This document shows, one piece after another, positions 1 through 10,451 of a DNA stretch of 64,000 nt. Made by a program: the position numbers and the translations under genes. Origin of the DNA: Planctomycetaceae bacterium (GTDB lineage: Bacteria; Planctomycetota; Planctomycetia; Pirellulales; Pirellulaceae); contig SYJV01000075.1 in the NCBI GenBank assembly GCA_005798335.1, positions 1 through 64,000 on the forward strand, written 5' to 3'. Positions within the stretch are counted from its first letter, which is position 1. Every line of letters starts with the position of its first letter. The notes beneath the pieces were generated by a model that did not search any database, was not told where the DNA came from, and saw only the letters and a program-made list of their open reading frames with translations.

Positions 1-25
1 CTTATACCCCACCTCAAACCCAAAT

Positions 26-71
26 TGGTACCTTTTCAAGCGCCCATCGCTGGTACCTGTTCAAGCGCCCA
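26..71. repeat. two 21-bp direct repeats
   Basis: Two copies of a 21-base unit that begins TGGTACC and ends CAAGCGCCCA lie at 26-46 and 51-71, separated by 4 bases. They differ at one position. The period is about 25 bases, and the array may continue to the left outside the window. No gene overlaps it. It lies just downstream of the 3' end of the broken nucleotidyltransferase gene. I do not recognise the motif. Confidence 0.6.
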
Positions 72-90
72 ATGACATTTCTCTAAAAAC

Positions 91-628
91 CTATCGATCT
101 GGTGCATCGATCAACGATTTCAATCGGGAGCTTAGATCTTCACGCATCTTGCTGTACCAAGATTCATCGATAAGACCCAATTCGAGCATATCGCGTAGAT
201 GAGTTCGGTCCTTATCGCGAAAGGCCGTTAATTTCATCTGCACCAGTACTGCGAGCGAAATATTCTTCTCGGACCCTCTTGTCAGCGAACACGATGCGGG
301 CTGCATCCCATACCGGCGAATCGGGACTTTCCAGGAACATCGGAACGCCAGCCAAATTCTTGTAATAAAACCCGACTCCCTCCATGATCGCTTTGGCTTT
401 GGGAAAGTCGCTTTCTCGCAATAGAATATCGACATCACGAGTATTGCGAACCGCAGCCTCGTTAACTTGCGCGACCCAGAGCTGGACAGCATTTCCGCCA
501 ACTACCGCATATTCGATATTGGCTGCATCCAATGCTTGAACAGTTCGGTCGAGCCGCTTGCTCACTTTGTCCACGGCGCGTTCAATCCTGTTCCATGGTT
601 CATCGCCAGTAAATCGTATCGCAACCAT
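91..628 (-). pseudogene. nucleotidyltransferase (MNT/AbiEii-like), broken by deletion and frameshift
   Basis: The N-terminal part, from an ATG at 628, reads as a nucleotidyltransferase-fold protein. It has the GGN motif (YAVVGGNAVQLW) followed by RNTRDVDILL, the usual pair of acidic metal ligands. Reading in this frame continues to about 240 (VREEYFARSTGA) and then runs into sequence unlike the family. The family C-terminus resumes in a different frame as LVQMKLTAFRDKDRTHLRDML and ends at 91. In relatives, as I recall them, about 20-25 residues separate these two blocks, so a short out-of-frame deletion near 240-250 best explains the break. Such proteins often act as NTP-transferring antitoxins or toxins, or are stand-alone hypotheticals. 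No partner toxin gene is visible, although one could lie left of the window. A sequencing error is possible but would not explain the missing residues. Confidence 0.7.
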
Positions 629-1001
629 AAATCCCTGCTTCCCGGCATTTGAGTGGGGACTTCGCAAGTCTGAAACCTTGAGGTTTCGTCGACATTTTAC
701 AGGCCGCAACTATGAAACGCAGGTTGATTGCTAGTCCCGAGTCGATGGTTCATTCTCTTCGATTTGAGTCCGTACCTTAACGAAGCTCATTCCGAATCGG
801 AAGGATCGCATGAATTAACTGCGAAATTGAATACAGGTAAGCTCTACGCGGTGCGCCTACAATTACTTGCCATCGCGAGATTGAGGGTTGATAATCGAGT
901 AGGTGTGAAACTTCACGTCGCGCGAAATCTCGCTCTTCCGTCTGATCCTGCCCAATCGAGCTTGCCGCATGCTTTGTCATAATCCTTGTCAAGGTCGGTC
1001 G
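629..1001. other. intergenic, no supported gene
   Basis: These 373 bases separate the minus-strand nucleotidyltransferase remnant from the plus-strand cytochrome gene, so both promoters should lie here. Open frames exist on both strands (for example 728-982 plus) but show no recognisable family, no convincing ribosome binding site and no consistent codon use. I see no RNA gene or strong hairpin. Confidence 0.4.
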
Positions 1002-4000
1002 ATGTTGATGACCAACCTGTTTTGCTGCCTGTATTTGGCTTGGTGGATAATTGCATCTCAAGCGCGCGCCGAACATTTCACTGACAGGCTCGCCCAGCCG
1101 CTGGCGGAATTCGCACAGCAGTATTGCACGGATTGCCACGGAGTTGACGAGACCAACGGTGGCGTAGATTTGGCGAGAATGCTCGGATCGTTAAGCCTAG
1201 CCACTCAGTTCAAGACCTGGGAGAAAGTTGCTTCGGCTTTAGAATCACGAACGATGCCGCCAGAGTCCTCAGCCCAGCCAACACTTGACCAACGCCGAAC
1301 ACTGGTCGCATTGCTGCGCTCCTCGATCGCCGACTACCAACAGCGTTACGCGGGCGATCCGGGTGATCATCATTTGCGTCGACTAACCAGCGCCCAGTAC
1401 GGTCATACGATCCGGGATCTGACTGGCTTGGATCTAGGGCTGGACCGATCGTTTGTAAACGATGCAGTCGGCGGAGAAGGATTCACTAATGCTGGTAGCG
1501 CACAATTCCTAGACGACGCATCGCTGGAAAGATATATGCAAACTGCGAAGATCGTTGCCGATCACGCGGTAGTCGGTGCCGGGCCACTGTCGTTCTTCAG
1601 CGATCCAGGCAAGTCGGGTCGAGAACTGTCGGCAATCCATCGCATCGCGCGTATCTATCGCGAACATGGTTTTCGAACTGGAGCGGGCGAGGGAGCGGAA
1701 CCGTTCGGATTGGACCTTTATCCAAGATCATTCTATGTCGCGTGGTTGTACCGATACCGTGATGCGATGAATTTATCGCGATTCGAGTTAGCGGATTTGG
1801 CTCGCCAAGAGCGTGTCAGCGCGCGACTATGTGAGCACATTTGGCACGTGTTGAGTCAACCGTCGGCTGAGTTTCCTTTATCGATGATCATTGATCGGTG
1901 GCGCGAATTGCCAGCTCCAATTCCGCCGGACTTGGAGAACTCGAAACGGCAGGCGCGCGCGGGCTGCGAAAATCTCGGCAATCTCTTGCGAGAATGGCAA
2001 AGTATGCTAGCCGCTTCGGCAGGCGATGAAGAGGAAGCAGCGGTGTTGACGTCCGGAGAAATCAACGTTTCTGCGAGCCACCATTTCAAAGCAGACATCA
2101 ACTGGAATGCCGGCGCGAAAATAGCCGCGGTGGAGCTCTCGGTTACTTCGGCCAGCGACCTCAGTGCAGAGGGAGCTCTGGTTGTTTGGAAGAATCCGCA
2201 GATTCAGTTTCGCAACGAAGACAGTCGACGTCGTAACATCCAACCGCTGATCGATTTCTTAACCGATCGATCGACTCAGTTATTGGCGCTGGGAGCTCAT
2301 CCTCGCGGAGCAAAGATTGGCCCACACGATTTCGTCTTACGAGGCGATCAGTCTGTGCTGCTGGAGTTCGTAGTCCCGCAGGGCGCGCGAGCGGCGCAAT
2401 TGACCGTCGCAGTGGCACTCGACAAACAGCAGGCTGATAGTCGAATCGTCCGCTGCCGAATTGCTGATGGCAAGGTCGATGGTGAGACCGCAGCCGAATT
2501 CGGTGCTACCTCAACGTTGCTTGCAGAACCCGGTAGTCCGGAAGTAACGGATTGGCGCAAAGGAGTTGCCATATTTGCGAGCTTGTTACCAGAAGTATCC
2601 CACCGCGAACCTGCGCCTTCGGACAGAGACCCAATTCCTTCTCCGTTTGACAATGCTTACAACAAGCCAGAGCGCAACTTCTTTCACACCGCCATCAAAT
2701 ACCACCGTGACGACGCGTTTTTGGTGGAACACGTACTCGATAATCGAATTCGCATCGAATTGAACGAAGCTTGGACAGATCTACTGACGTCGTTCGATTA
2801 CCACGCGAGAGTTTTGCGGTTCATTCGAGAGAAATTTCGACTCGCCAATTCGTCTGGCAATTCTCCTTGGACTACCGAGGAATTGGCGGCGCTGCCCTAC
2901 GAAATCCAACAAATCGTGTCGCGATTGTCCAGCGAATCGGCGGCGATGCAGATAGCTTTGCAATCCTCTGAGGTCAGGCACGTCGAGAACATCGTCCAAT
3001 TTGCCGAACAGGCATGGCGACGTCCCCTGACGGCCGAGCATGCAACACGGTTGCAAGAATTTTACAAAGCGCTTCGCCGGAGCGACGAGATTGATCATGA
3101 GCGAGCCATTCGCTTGCTATTGGTACGAGTGTTAAGTTCTCCCGACTTTGTCTACCATGCCGATGTCGTAGATCCCACCACGATTGACAGCAACAATTTC
3201 ACTACGCCGGTCGCTCGATTGGCGAATCGTGAGTTTGCAAATCGACTGAGTTACTTCCTGTGGTCGTCGCTGCCTGACGCAAAGCTAACCGAAGTAGCAG
3301 CTTCAGGAACAATCCGCGATCCGCTGGTGCTTCGCGCGCAGGTCGAGCGCATGCTGCGGGACGAGAAAGCGCGACGGTTGGCAGAGGAATTCTTTGGGCA
3401 GTGGTTGGGTTTCTATCGATTCGATGAATATCGAGGTATCGATGCCTCGAAGTTTCCCGAATTTTCGAGCGAATTGCGCGACGACTTGTATAACGAGGCA
3501 ATCACGTTCTTCGAACGCGTTGTACGCGAGCAACGACCGGCCAGTGAGATCTTGTTCGCAGATTACATCTTTACTAATTCGCGGCTGGCCAAACACTACA
3601 ACCTGAAGATCACGCAACCGCTTGACGAACGGTTAGTTCGAGTTTCCGGTGCGAGCCAATTTCATCGTGGCGGAATATTGGGCTTGGGAGCTTTACATGC
3701 AGTTACATCCGCTCCGTTGCGAACCAGTGCCGTCAAACGAGGCGATTGGGTGTTGCGACGATTGCTGAATTCGCCGGTGCCTCCACCACCAGCCGACGCG
3801 GGTTCCATATCCGCCGATGAAACGCACGTCGATGGCTTGACCGTACGTCAACACTTGGAAGCACATCGGACCCAATCGGCTTGCACGAATTGCCACAGTC
3901 GCATCGATCCACTGGGCTTTGCACTTGAGAATTTTGATCCCATCGGACGTTGGCGCGAAGCGTATCGCGATGGCCAGAAAATCGACACCAGTGGCAAGTT

Positions 4001-4253
4001 GCTGGACGGAACCGCCATCGATGGACTGCCTGGCTTGCGTAAGTTTTTACACCGCGAACAATCGGTGTTCGAGCGAACGTTGGCTACGAAGCTGCTAGGT
4101 TTTGCGATCGGCCGCGCGGAACTGGCTTCTGACCAACTACTGATCAATGGTATTACCACGGAACTGAATAACGGCGGAAGTCTAGCGAACGCCATTTTTC
4201 TCATAGTGTCTAGCCCTCAATTCAATAATCGCCAGTGGGAAGCGAATCGATGA
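1002..4253 (+). CDS. secreted c-type cytochrome protein, DUF1587/1595/1592/1588/1585
   Basis: A 1083-residue exported protein of the planctomycete cytochrome-domain family. ATG 1002 is chosen because it begins a clean signal peptide ([20 protein letters not shown]) and follows an AAGG at 991. A first haem site CTDCH sits at residues 42-46. It is followed by DUF1587 (about 125-190, [20 protein letters not shown]), a central beta-rich part and DUF1595 ([13 protein letters not shown]). DUF1592 follows ([26 protein letters not shown]), then DUF1588 ([15 protein letters not shown]). DUF1585 holds a second CTNCH at residues 961-965. Proteins of this type are thought to be periplasmic redox proteins, possibly linked to polysaccharide or organic-matter use, but no reaction has been assigned. 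The stop codon overlaps the next ATG (ATGA), so it is translationally coupled to the DUF1552 gene, its usual partner. Confidence 0.9.
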   Translation: MLMTNLFCCLYLAWWIIASQARAEHFTDRLAQPLAEFAQQYCTDCHGVDETNGGVDLARMLGSLSLATQFKTWEKVASALESRTMPPESSAQPTLDQRRTLVALLRSSIADYQQRYAGDPGDHHLRRLTSAQYGHTIRDLTGLDLGLDRSFVNDAVGGEGFTNAGSAQFLDDASLERYMQTAKIVADHAVVGAGPLSFFSDPGKSGRELSAIHRIARIYREHGFRTGAGEGAEPFGLDLYPRSFYVAWLYRYRDAMNLSRFELADLARQERVSARLCEHIWHVLSQPSAEFPLSMIIDRWRELPAPIPPDLENSKRQARAGCENLGNLLREWQSMLAASAGDEEEAAVLTSGEINVSASHHFKADINWNAGAKIAAVELSVTSASDLSAEGALVVWKNPQIQFRNEDSRRRNIQPLIDFLTDRSTQLLALGAHPRGAKIGPHDFVLRGDQSVLLEFVVPQGARAAQLTVAVALDKQQADSRIVRCRIADGKVDGETAAEFGATSTLLAEPGSPEVTDWRKGVAIFASLLPEVSHREPAPSDRDPIPSPFDNAYNKPERNFFHTAIKYHRDDAFLVEHVLDNRIRIELNEAWTDLLTSFDYHARVLRFIREKFRLANSSGNSPWTTEELAALPYEIQQIVSRLSSESAAMQIALQSSEVRHVENIVQFAEQAWRRPLTAEHATRLQEFYKALRRSDEIDHERAIRLLLVRVLSSPDFVYHADVVDPTTIDSNNFTTPVARLANREFANRLSYFLWSSLPDAKLTEVAASGTIRDPLVLRAQVERMLRDEKARRLAEEFFGQWLGFYRFDEYRGIDASKFPEFSSELRDDLYNEAITFFERVVREQRPASEILFADYIFTNSRLAKHYNLKITQPLDERLVRVSGASQFHRGGILGLGALHAVTSAPLRTSAVKRGDWVLRRLLNSPVPPPPADAGSISADETHVDGLTVRQHLEAHRTQSACTNCHSRIDPLGFALENFDPIGRWREAYRDGQKIDTSGKLLDGTAIDGLPGLRKFLHREQSVFERTLATKLLGFAIGRAELASDQLLINGITTELNNGGSLANAIFLIVSSPQFNNRQWEANR

Positions 4254-5623
4254 ACACACGAACATCCAATGGGTTCCATAGTCGGCGAGGATTTTTGCGC
4301 GGCGCCGGAGGCAGTTTACTGGCACTGCCTTGGTTGGAATCGATTCACGCGATGGCACAAGACAATATCGTGGCCAGCCGTCAAACATCCGCAAAGGGAG
4401 AGGAGCAGCCACCGCTTCGTTTCGCATGTATTTACTTTTCCAACGGCGTTGAACCGGAACATTGGTGGGCGCGGGGCAGCGGCCAGTCGATGGAAATCGG
4501 TCCTGGGCTACGACCGATGTTGCCTCATCGCGAAGACCTCGTTTTTCTACGAGGACTGTTCAACGAGCAAGCTGCGAAACATCCGAGCGCCCACCTGGGA
4601 CGTATTCCCAATCTTCTATCGGGAGCATGGGTCAATACCGATCAAAACCAGATTCGAGTTGGCAAGTCGATGGATCAACTGTTGGCTCAACAAATCGGTC
4701 AACGGACCGCGATTCCCAGTTTGGTGTTGGGAATTGAACCCACCGAACTGCGGTTGGAAGATGGACTGTCGATGATCTATGGTTCGTGCATTTCGTGGGT
4801 CTCCGACACCAAACCCGCGACCAAAGAGATTTACCCGGCGCGAGTGTTCGATCTCCTGGTTGGCGACAAAAAGGGTAGAGTTACCGACCAAGCAATACTC
4901 AAACAAGTGCTCTCCGATGCGCATGACCTGCGCCGCAGAGTCAGCAACCATGACCAGCGTAAGCTTGACGAATTCCTCGAATCAGTTCATAGCATCGAGC
5001 AACGCATCGCTGACGCTTCGCGCGCTGGGCGACTGGAGGGCTGGCAGCCATCGCGGACTGAACCCACGATGATTCGGCCGGCAGAATCTCTGCCGCAGAA
5101 TATTCCTGATCACATGCGATTGATGCTGGATTTGATCGTCATGGCTTTTCAGCTCGACAAGACTCGGCTTGCCACCTGTATGCTGAACAACGATTTGTCG
5201 CAAATGAATTTCGGATTTCTCGAAGGAGTACAAGGCAGCTTGCATCTCGACCTGACGCACAATGGTCGGCAGCCCGAACTAGAAGCCATGTATCTCAAAA
5301 CGAACCAGTTTCACGTCGCGCAGTTCGCTTATCTGGTGGATCGTTTGAAAAGTCTCGACGAAGGTGGTCGATCATTGCTGGATAGTTCACTGCTGATGTT
5401 CTGTTCCAATCTCTTCGACGGCGACAAACATCAAGCTACTGAAATGCCGATTCTATTGGCGGGCCGGGCTGGAGGAAGTTTGCAGACAGGCAGAGTATTG
5501 GAGTACCACGACCAGGCCGAAGAAAATCGCCGGGCATGTAGTCTGTACCTTTCGATCCTTCAGCGTTTCGGTGTTACGGCTGCGCAATTCGGCGACGCGA
5601 ACCAACCGCTCAGGCAACTTTAG
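4250..5623 (+). CDS. DUF1552 Tat-exported protein
   Basis: A 457-residue protein starting at ATG 4250, which overlaps the upstream TGA as ATGA. The N-terminus carries a twin-arginine signal ([20 protein letters not shown]), so it is probably folded before export. The body matches DUF1552 by its order of blocks: [16 protein letters not shown], the long central helix-rich part, and [26 protein letters not shown] near the C-terminus. DUF1552 proteins are distant relatives of the DUF1501/alkaline-phosphatase-like group but have no proven activity. They are nearly always encoded next to a DUF1592 cytochrome, as here, which suggests that the two form a secreted complex. A GTG at 4235 would add five residues but is less likely. 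Confidence 0.88.
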   Translation: MNTRTSNGFHSRRGFLRGAGGSLLALPWLESIHAMAQDNIVASRQTSAKGEEQPPLRFACIYFSNGVEPEHWWARGSGQSMEIGPGLRPMLPHREDLVFLRGLFNEQAAKHPSAHLGRIPNLLSGAWVNTDQNQIRVGKSMDQLLAQQIGQRTAIPSLVLGIEPTELRLEDGLSMIYGSCISWVSDTKPATKEIYPARVFDLLVGDKKGRVTDQAILKQVLSDAHDLRRRVSNHDQRKLDEFLESVHSIEQRIADASRAGRLEGWQPSRTEPTMIRPAESLPQNIPDHMRLMLDLIVMAFQLDKTRLATCMLNNDLSQMNFGFLEGVQGSLHLDLTHNGRQPELEAMYLKTNQFHVAQFAYLVDRLKSLDEGGRSLLDSSLLMFCSNLFDGDKHQATEMPILLAGRAGGSLQTGRVLEYHDQAEENRRACSLYLSILQRFGVTAAQFGDANQPLRQL

Positions 5624-5720
5624 ATGTGTTTGAGTTTCGCTGCCGTGTTAAGTTCGATTCGAATCTCTTGACGAGTTTCGCTACTACTAGATCGACGTTG
5701 AGTTTCGTCACCGTTCACTA

Positions 5721-6077
5721 CTAAACGTCAGGCTCGATTGTGGCGGACATACTACCGGCGGACCGCTGACTACGATGATCTCGACCATAGGCTTGGATCT
5801 GGTCGCGTTTCAGCTCCGCGTGTTCTTTGGTGGTGGTCAAGCAAATCGCGCGGCCATGGTGATCAACTTGTTCGGCCAATTGAAATCCGCGCTCGACGGA
5901 ATATCCGAACAATTCCTTCAACATGGCGATGACGTATTCGTAGGTATGATCGGGATCGTCCCACAAAATTACATGGTAGCGAGGCTGGCGTTTCGGAGGC
6001 GCCTCGCGACGTGGGATTTGCTTCTTCACTGGTTCCGCAACTTCGGGTTCTATGACTGCAGAGTTTGAGTCGGCCAT
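5721..6077 (-). CDS. clpS: ATP-dependent Clp protease adaptor ClpS
   Basis: A 118-residue ClpS. It delivers N-degron substrates to ClpA/ClpP-type proteases in the cytoplasm. The conserved fold is visible in RYHVILWDDPDHTYEYVIAMLKELF, where the DDP and the following hydrophobic helix form the N-degron pocket, and in VDHHGRAICLTTTKEHAELKRDQI. A longer frame begins at 6131. The ATG at 6077 is preferred because GGGAG lies 8 bases upstream and the protein then starts MADSNSAVIEPEV, typical of the variable N-terminal extension. It is transcribed divergently from the M20 peptidase gene at 6215. No clp ATPase gene is in the window. Confidence 0.9.
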   Translation of the reverse strand: MADSNSAVIEPEVAEPVKKQIPRREAPPKRQPRYHVILWDDPDHTYEYVIAMLKELFGYSVERGFQLAEQVDHHGRAICLTTTKEHAELKRDQIQAYGRDHRSQRSAGSMSATIEPDV

Positions 6078-6214
6078 TTCAAACACTCCCGCTACCAATT
6101 TATTCGTCTTAATTGACTCTATCCTCACCAACGGAATTTGCAGCTATATTGTAACACTCAATCGGGTCGGCATATCAAGTACAATCCCGGTGATCGGAAA
6201 AGGAAAAAGCGAAC

Positions 6215-7597
6215 ATGTCAGATTTGGAATCGATCAATCGTTACCTTCGGGAGAGTCAACCCAGCCATCTCAGTCAACTGGAAGACCTGTTGCGGATACC
6301 AAGTGTGAGCGCTGATCCCAAGTCCAAACCGGCGGTTCAGCAAGCAGCCGAATGTGTGCGAAATACTTTGGAAAAAGCCGGTTTACGGGCCGAGATCCTG
6401 CCCACAGCAGGACCTCCGCTGGTCTATGCTGAAAGCCCACCCGTGCCAGGCAAACCGGTGGCTTTGGTTTACGGACATTACGATGTCCAGCCGCCTGACC
6501 CACTGGACAAGTGGATTTCTCCTCCCTTTGAACCCACGATCCGAAACGGCAATATTTACGCGCGCGGTGCGACTGACGACAAAGGGCAAGCGCTAACACA
6601 CGTTTTTGGTGCGGCGGCGTGGGCTGCTACAGGGCAGCCACTGCCGCTACAAGTAAAATTCTTGATCGAAGGCGAAGAGGAGGTCGGTAGCGAACAATTG
6701 GAAAAAATGCTCCCTTCGCTGGCAAAAAAACTAGCGGCGGATGTCGTGGTTATCAGCGATTCGTCGCAGTATGCTCAAGGCCAGCCCGCGATCACCTACG
6801 GTTTGCGCGGAATTGCCTATTTTGAGTTGCGGCTACACGGACCGAAACATGACCTGCATTCGGGCAGTTTTGGCGGTGCGGTCCACAACCCGGCGATCGC
6901 ATTGGCCAAATTGCTAGCATCCATCGTGGATGATGACGGACGCATCCAGTTGCCAGGCTTCTATGACAACGTCCAATCACTGAGCGAAGCGGAACGCGGC
7001 ATGTGGCATGGCCTGAATTTCGACGACCAGGCTTTTGCGTCGCAGATCGGTGTTCCGCAGCTCAAAGGCGAACGAGGCTTCACGACGCTCGAACGGAGAT
7101 GGGCTCGTCCAACTTTTGATGTACACGGACTAATGGGTGGCTATCAAGGCGAAGGTGGCAAGACGATTATTCCAGCTTGGGCAGGGGCCAAGATCAGCTT
7201 TCGACTTGTTCCCAATCAACAGCCCGCCGAGGTTACCAAACAATTTCGCCAGTTCCTGGACCAGCATCAGCCTACTGGTGTGCGCGTCGAATTAATCGAA
7301 TTGCACGGCGGTTCGGGTGTGGTCGTCGATCCTCAAAGTCCCTACGTTGCCGCAGCGCAGCTCGCCTTGGCGACAGCGTTCGGTAAGTCCGCAGTACTCA
7401 TACGCGAAGGTGGATCGATACCCATCGTTGCGCAGATGGTCCAGCACCTCAAAGCCGATGTGCTGCTCCTGGGCTGGGGATTGGATGACGATGGAGCACA
7501 CAGCCCGAACGAGAAATTTCACTTGGCCGACTATTACCGTGGTATTCACGCCAGCAGCCACCTCTGGCATCATTTAGCACAAGTTAGTCGAAGTTAA
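6215..7597 (+). CDS. M20 family dipeptidase
   Basis: A 460-residue zinc-dependent exopeptidase of family M20 (CPG2/carnosinase-like dipeptidase). The metal-site motifs are present: YGHYDVQPP with H88 and D90, GATDDKG with the bridging Asp near 121, and EGEEEVGS near 152-159 with the catalytic and metal-binding Glu pair. The lid/dimerisation insert follows (about 190-360), and the late metal His is in GAHSPNEKFHL. It has no signal peptide, so it is probably cytoplasmic and cleaves dipeptides or related amides. AAGGA upstream of ATG 6215 supports the start. The neighbours (clpS, serS) suggest a housekeeping peptide-recycling role, but the exact substrate cannot be inferred. Confidence 0.9.
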   Translation: MSDLESINRYLRESQPSHLSQLEDLLRIPSVSADPKSKPAVQQAAECVRNTLEKAGLRAEILPTAGPPLVYAESPPVPGKPVALVYGHYDVQPPDPLDKWISPPFEPTIRNGNIYARGATDDKGQALTHVFGAAAWAATGQPLPLQVKFLIEGEEEVGSEQLEKMLPSLAKKLAADVVVISDSSQYAQGQPAITYGLRGIAYFELRLHGPKHDLHSGSFGGAVHNPAIALAKLLASIVDDDGRIQLPGFYDNVQSLSEAERGMWHGLNFDDQAFASQIGVPQLKGERGFTTLERRWARPTFDVHGLMGGYQGEGGKTIIPAWAGAKISFRLVPNQQPAEVTKQFRQFLDQHQPTGVRVELIELHGGSGVVVDPQSPYVAAAQLALATAFGKSAVLIREGGSIPIVAQMVQHLKADVLLLGWGLDDDGAHSPNEKFHLADYYRGIHASSHLWHHLAQVSRS

Positions 7598-7719
7598 ACT
7601 GTTTTCTCTCCAACGCTGGCTAATTATTTGCTCACATGAGTCATACCCGGTGGCGGTACGACGGTGTCCATGCCGCTGGGTTTGAGAACGGCTCGTTGTT
7701 AGATTTGTTCAGGAAAATC

Positions 7720-8997
7720 ATGCTCGATCGCAAGACAATCGTTGAAAATGCAGAACTGGTTAAGGAAAACTGCCGACGGCGTGGCGCCATGTGCGATGTC
7801 GACCGCTTGATTGAACTGGAATCGCTGCGTCGCGCAAAACTTCACGAAGCACAGGAACTGAATCGACAAGCCAACGAAATCAGCAAGCTGATCGGCAAAG
7901 CCAAATCAAATGAAGAACGTGACAAGTTCAAAGAGCAAGGTCGGGCACTTCGCGAGCAAAAAGATGCTGCGCAATCTGAGCACGATAGCCTGGACGCCGA
8001 AGTTACCTGTCTACAATCGCACGTTCCGAATCTGACGCATCCTAACGCTCCGATCGGCAGTGACGACAGCGCCAATACGGAAGTCGCGCGCGGCAAGTCG
8101 CCGATTCCTAAATTCGATTTCAAGCCCAAGGATCATGTCGAAATCGGCCAAGCTCATGATTTGATCGATTTCGAATCAGGCGCGCGCGTTGCCGGAGCCG
8201 GTTTCTATTTTCTAAAGAACGAAGCCGTATTACTCGAGTTGGCTTTACAGCAATTCGCCGTACAAACGCTGATCAAGCACGGTTTCACCCCCATCACGAC
8301 CCCTGACCTGGCGCTCACCAGCATTCTCAATGGAACCGGCTACATCCCTCGCGGACCGGAGACACAAATTTACTCGGTCGAGAACTCCGAGTTAAATTTA
8401 GTCGCGACCGCCGAAATTACTCTTGGTGGAATGTTGGCTGATCAAGTCGTCGACGATGACCAACTACCGATTAAACTGGTCGGTATCAGCCACTGTTTTC
8501 GAACTGAAGCCGGTGCAGCCGGTCGAGCTTCGCGCGGACTTTACCGAGTTCATCAGTTCACCAAGATCGAGATGTTTGCCTTCACCTTGCCCTCGCAGAG
8601 CGATGCAGTACATGAAGAACTGCGCCAGATCGAATGTGAACTATTCGATGCGCTGGAGATTCCTTACCGCGTGGTCGATACCGCGACTGGCGACTTGGGC
8701 GGACCGGCATATCGCAAATATGATCTCGAAGCATGGATGCCCGGACGCGGCGAAAATGGTGAGTGGGGCGAAGTGACCAGTACATCGAACTGTACCGATT
8801 TTCAAGCTCGCCGGCTCAACATACGCTATCGAACTAAAGGTGAAAAAGGAACGCAATTGGTGCATACTCTGAATGGGACCGCCATTGCGATCAGCCGCGC
8901 GATCATCGCGATTTTAGAAAACTACCAGCAAGCCGACGGACGAATTCGTGTGCCCACGGTACTGCGGTCGTGGGTAGGAAAAGATTGGATTGGTTGA
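7720..8997 (+). CDS. serS: serine--tRNA ligase
   Basis: A 425-residue class II seryl-tRNA synthetase, which charges tRNA-Ser and tRNA-Sec with serine. The N-terminal long coiled-coil tRNA-binding arm is clear at about residues 30-110 (AQELNRQANEISKLIGKAKS). The class II catalytic core follows with motif 2 (FRTEAGAAGRASRGLYRVHQF) and motif 3 (LNGTAIAISRAIIAILENYQ). The open frame extends up to 7636, but ATG 7720 gives the standard MLDRKTIVENAELVKENCRRR start and has AGGA 5 bases upstream. It is an independent gene, followed by a palindromic repeat at 9015-9090. Confidence 0.96.
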   Translation: MLDRKTIVENAELVKENCRRRGAMCDVDRLIELESLRRAKLHEAQELNRQANEISKLIGKAKSNEERDKFKEQGRALREQKDAAQSEHDSLDAEVTCLQSHVPNLTHPNAPIGSDDSANTEVARGKSPIPKFDFKPKDHVEIGQAHDLIDFESGARVAGAGFYFLKNEAVLLELALQQFAVQTLIKHGFTPITTPDLALTSILNGTGYIPRGPETQIYSVENSELNLVATAEITLGGMLADQVVDDDQLPIKLVGISHCFRTEAGAAGRASRGLYRVHQFTKIEMFAFTLPSQSDAVHEELRQIECELFDALEIPYRVVDTATGDLGGPAYRKYDLEAWMPGRGENGEWGEVTSTSNCTDFQARRLNIRYRTKGEKGTQLVHTLNGTAIAISRAIIAILENYQQADGRIRVPTVLRSWVGKDWIG

Positions 8998-9014
8998 GAA
9001 GAGAGTAGAGCGAA

Positions 9015-9090
9015 GAGAGTAGAGCAATTGTCCTCAATTCCTCGGAAAACAGAAATACAGAAAACGATTGATGACAATCGTTCTACTCTC
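9015..9090. repeat. palindromic repeat, GAGTAGAG/ATTGTCCTCAAT family, copy 1
   Basis: The left arm (9015-9039) reads GAGAGTAGAGCAATTGTCCT onward. The right arm (9073-9090) ends ATCGTTCTACTCTC and is its imperfect reverse complement, giving a hairpin of about 76 bases. A second relative occurs at 26962-27071, also directly after a stop codon. The position 17 bases after serS suggests use as a transcription terminator or mRNA 3'-end stabiliser. There is no classical U-tract. Confidence 0.55.
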
Positions 9091-9155
9091 GTACAGCAGA
9101 CTGTGTTATTTCACAATTTACAGCGTGTGAGCGATTGCGATTGAGGGTTATCGAT

Positions 9156-10412
9156 ATGTTGCGTTCTATGGGCTTGGCCGTTTTATCATGGGTTGTTGCG
9201 TGGCAAGTTTGTCTGGCAGACTGGACGGAGTTTCGAGGGCCTGGTTGTCAGGGAATTGGCAAAACGGAACAAATTGACCACGTACCGTTAAGTTGGTCCA
9301 CAACTCAAAATGTCCGTTGGCGAGCGGCTCTTCCTGGCAACGGTTGGTCGAGCCCAATCGCCGTTGGCTCGCAAATCTATGTGACGACCGCTACTCCCCT
9401 GCAAGCGAACGATCCGAAATCGGACATCGATTTGAGCCTTCTGATCATCGACGCGCGAACCGGAAATTTGATCCACGATGCAAAATTGTTCCGCCAGTCG
9501 GGAACGAACTCGCCGGGCATTCACAAGAAGAATAGCCACGCCAGCCCGACGCCGATTTATCGGGACCAACGCATCTATGTGCACTTTGGACATCAGGGAA
9601 CCGCATGCGTAACGACTCAAGGCGAAATCGTTTGGAAAAATGACGGGCTCGATTATCCTCCCGTCCACGGCAATGGCGGTTCGCCTGTGCTGGCGGATGA
9701 CTTGCTGATCTTTTCATGCGATGGAGGTGAGGCCAGCGAAGTTATCGCCTTGGATACCTACACCGGAAATGTGCGTTGGCGGACAAAGCGCGATGTCGAA
9801 GCAACGAAGAAGTTTTCGTTCAGCACTCCCTTGCTAATCAACCCGGATGGTCGCAAACAGTTGATCATTCCAGGCTCGAATGTCGTTCAGAGCCTCAATC
9901 CGACCAATGGTAAGGAACATTGGCGACTTCGATATGACGGCTTTTCGGTGATTCCGCGACCAATTTTTACGGAAGGGCTAGTGTTTGTTTGTACCGGCTA
10001 CAGCACGCCCAGCTTGTTGGCGATACGACCAGATGGCTCGGGTGATGTTACCGACAGTCATCTCGTTTGGAAAGCGAATGTCAGTATTCCGAATACACCG
10101 TCGTTGGTCAGCCACGACGGCCAAGTTACGATGGTCAGCGATAAAGGCATCGCGCTCAGTCTTGATGCCAAGACGGGACGCGAGATATGGAAGGCTCGCA
10201 TCGGCGGAAATTTTTCGGCTTCGCCTCTGTTAGTCGGCGATCGTATTTACTTGCTGTCCGAGGAAGGCGACTGCACTGTGATCGCCGCAGCCCCGGAACA
10301 TCGCGAATTGGCGCGGAGCAAAATGTCGGAACGCTCGCTCGCGTCGCTCAGCATGATCGGAAACGATCTATTGTTGCGGACCGCAGATGCCTTGTATCGC
10401 ATTGGATTGTAA
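9156..10412 (+). CDS. secreted PQQ-type beta-propeller protein
   Basis: A 418-residue exported protein. ATG 9156 is preferred over the TTG at 9135 because GAGGG lies 8 bases upstream and the N-terminus becomes a signal peptide (LRSMGLAVLSWVVAWQVCLA). The remainder is built from PQQ-like repeats, seen as recurring blade strands such as GNVRWRTKRD, GKEHWRLRYDGFSV and TGREIWKARIGG. It begins with WTEFRGPGCQG, the block that opens many planctomycete 'outer membrane protein assembly factor BamB-like' propellers. No quinoprotein calcium-site or dehydrogenase catalytic residues are evident, so a binding or scaffolding role in the periplasm is likelier than oxidation. It lies 39 bases ahead of holA. 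Confidence 0.85.
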   Translation: MLRSMGLAVLSWVVAWQVCLADWTEFRGPGCQGIGKTEQIDHVPLSWSTTQNVRWRAALPGNGWSSPIAVGSQIYVTTATPLQANDPKSDIDLSLLIIDARTGNLIHDAKLFRQSGTNSPGIHKKNSHASPTPIYRDQRIYVHFGHQGTACVTTQGEIVWKNDGLDYPPVHGNGGSPVLADDLLIFSCDGGEASEVIALDTYTGNVRWRTKRDVEATKKFSFSTPLLINPDGRKQLIIPGSNVVQSLNPTNGKEHWRLRYDGFSVIPRPIFTEGLVFVCTGYSTPSLLAIRPDGSGDVTDSHLVWKANVSIPNTPSLVSHDGQVTMVSDKGIALSLDAKTGREIWKARIGGNFSASPLLVGDRIYLLSEEGDCTVIAAAPEHRELARSKMSERSLASLSMIGNDLLLRTADALYRIGL

Positions 10413-10451
10413 GCGTTCGATTGCTCGGACGGTTGCGGGTACGGAAGACAT

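Noticed and set aside
26-71. CRISPR array at the window start
   Set aside because: Only two units with a 4-base gap; spacers of normal size are absent and no cas gene is present.
728-982. 84-codon plus-strand frame before the cytochrome gene
   Set aside because: No Shine-Dalgarno, no family resemblance, and ends inside the likely promoter/leader of the next gene.
777-1139. 120-codon minus-strand frame upstream of and overlapping the cytochrome gene
   Set aside because: Overlaps the signal peptide of a well-supported gene, and its product has no recognisable content or ribosome site.
5632-5710. Three GAGTTTCG motifs after the first DUF1552 gene
   Set aside because: Irregular spacing and short length. 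Not distinguishable from chance in this codon-biased DNA.
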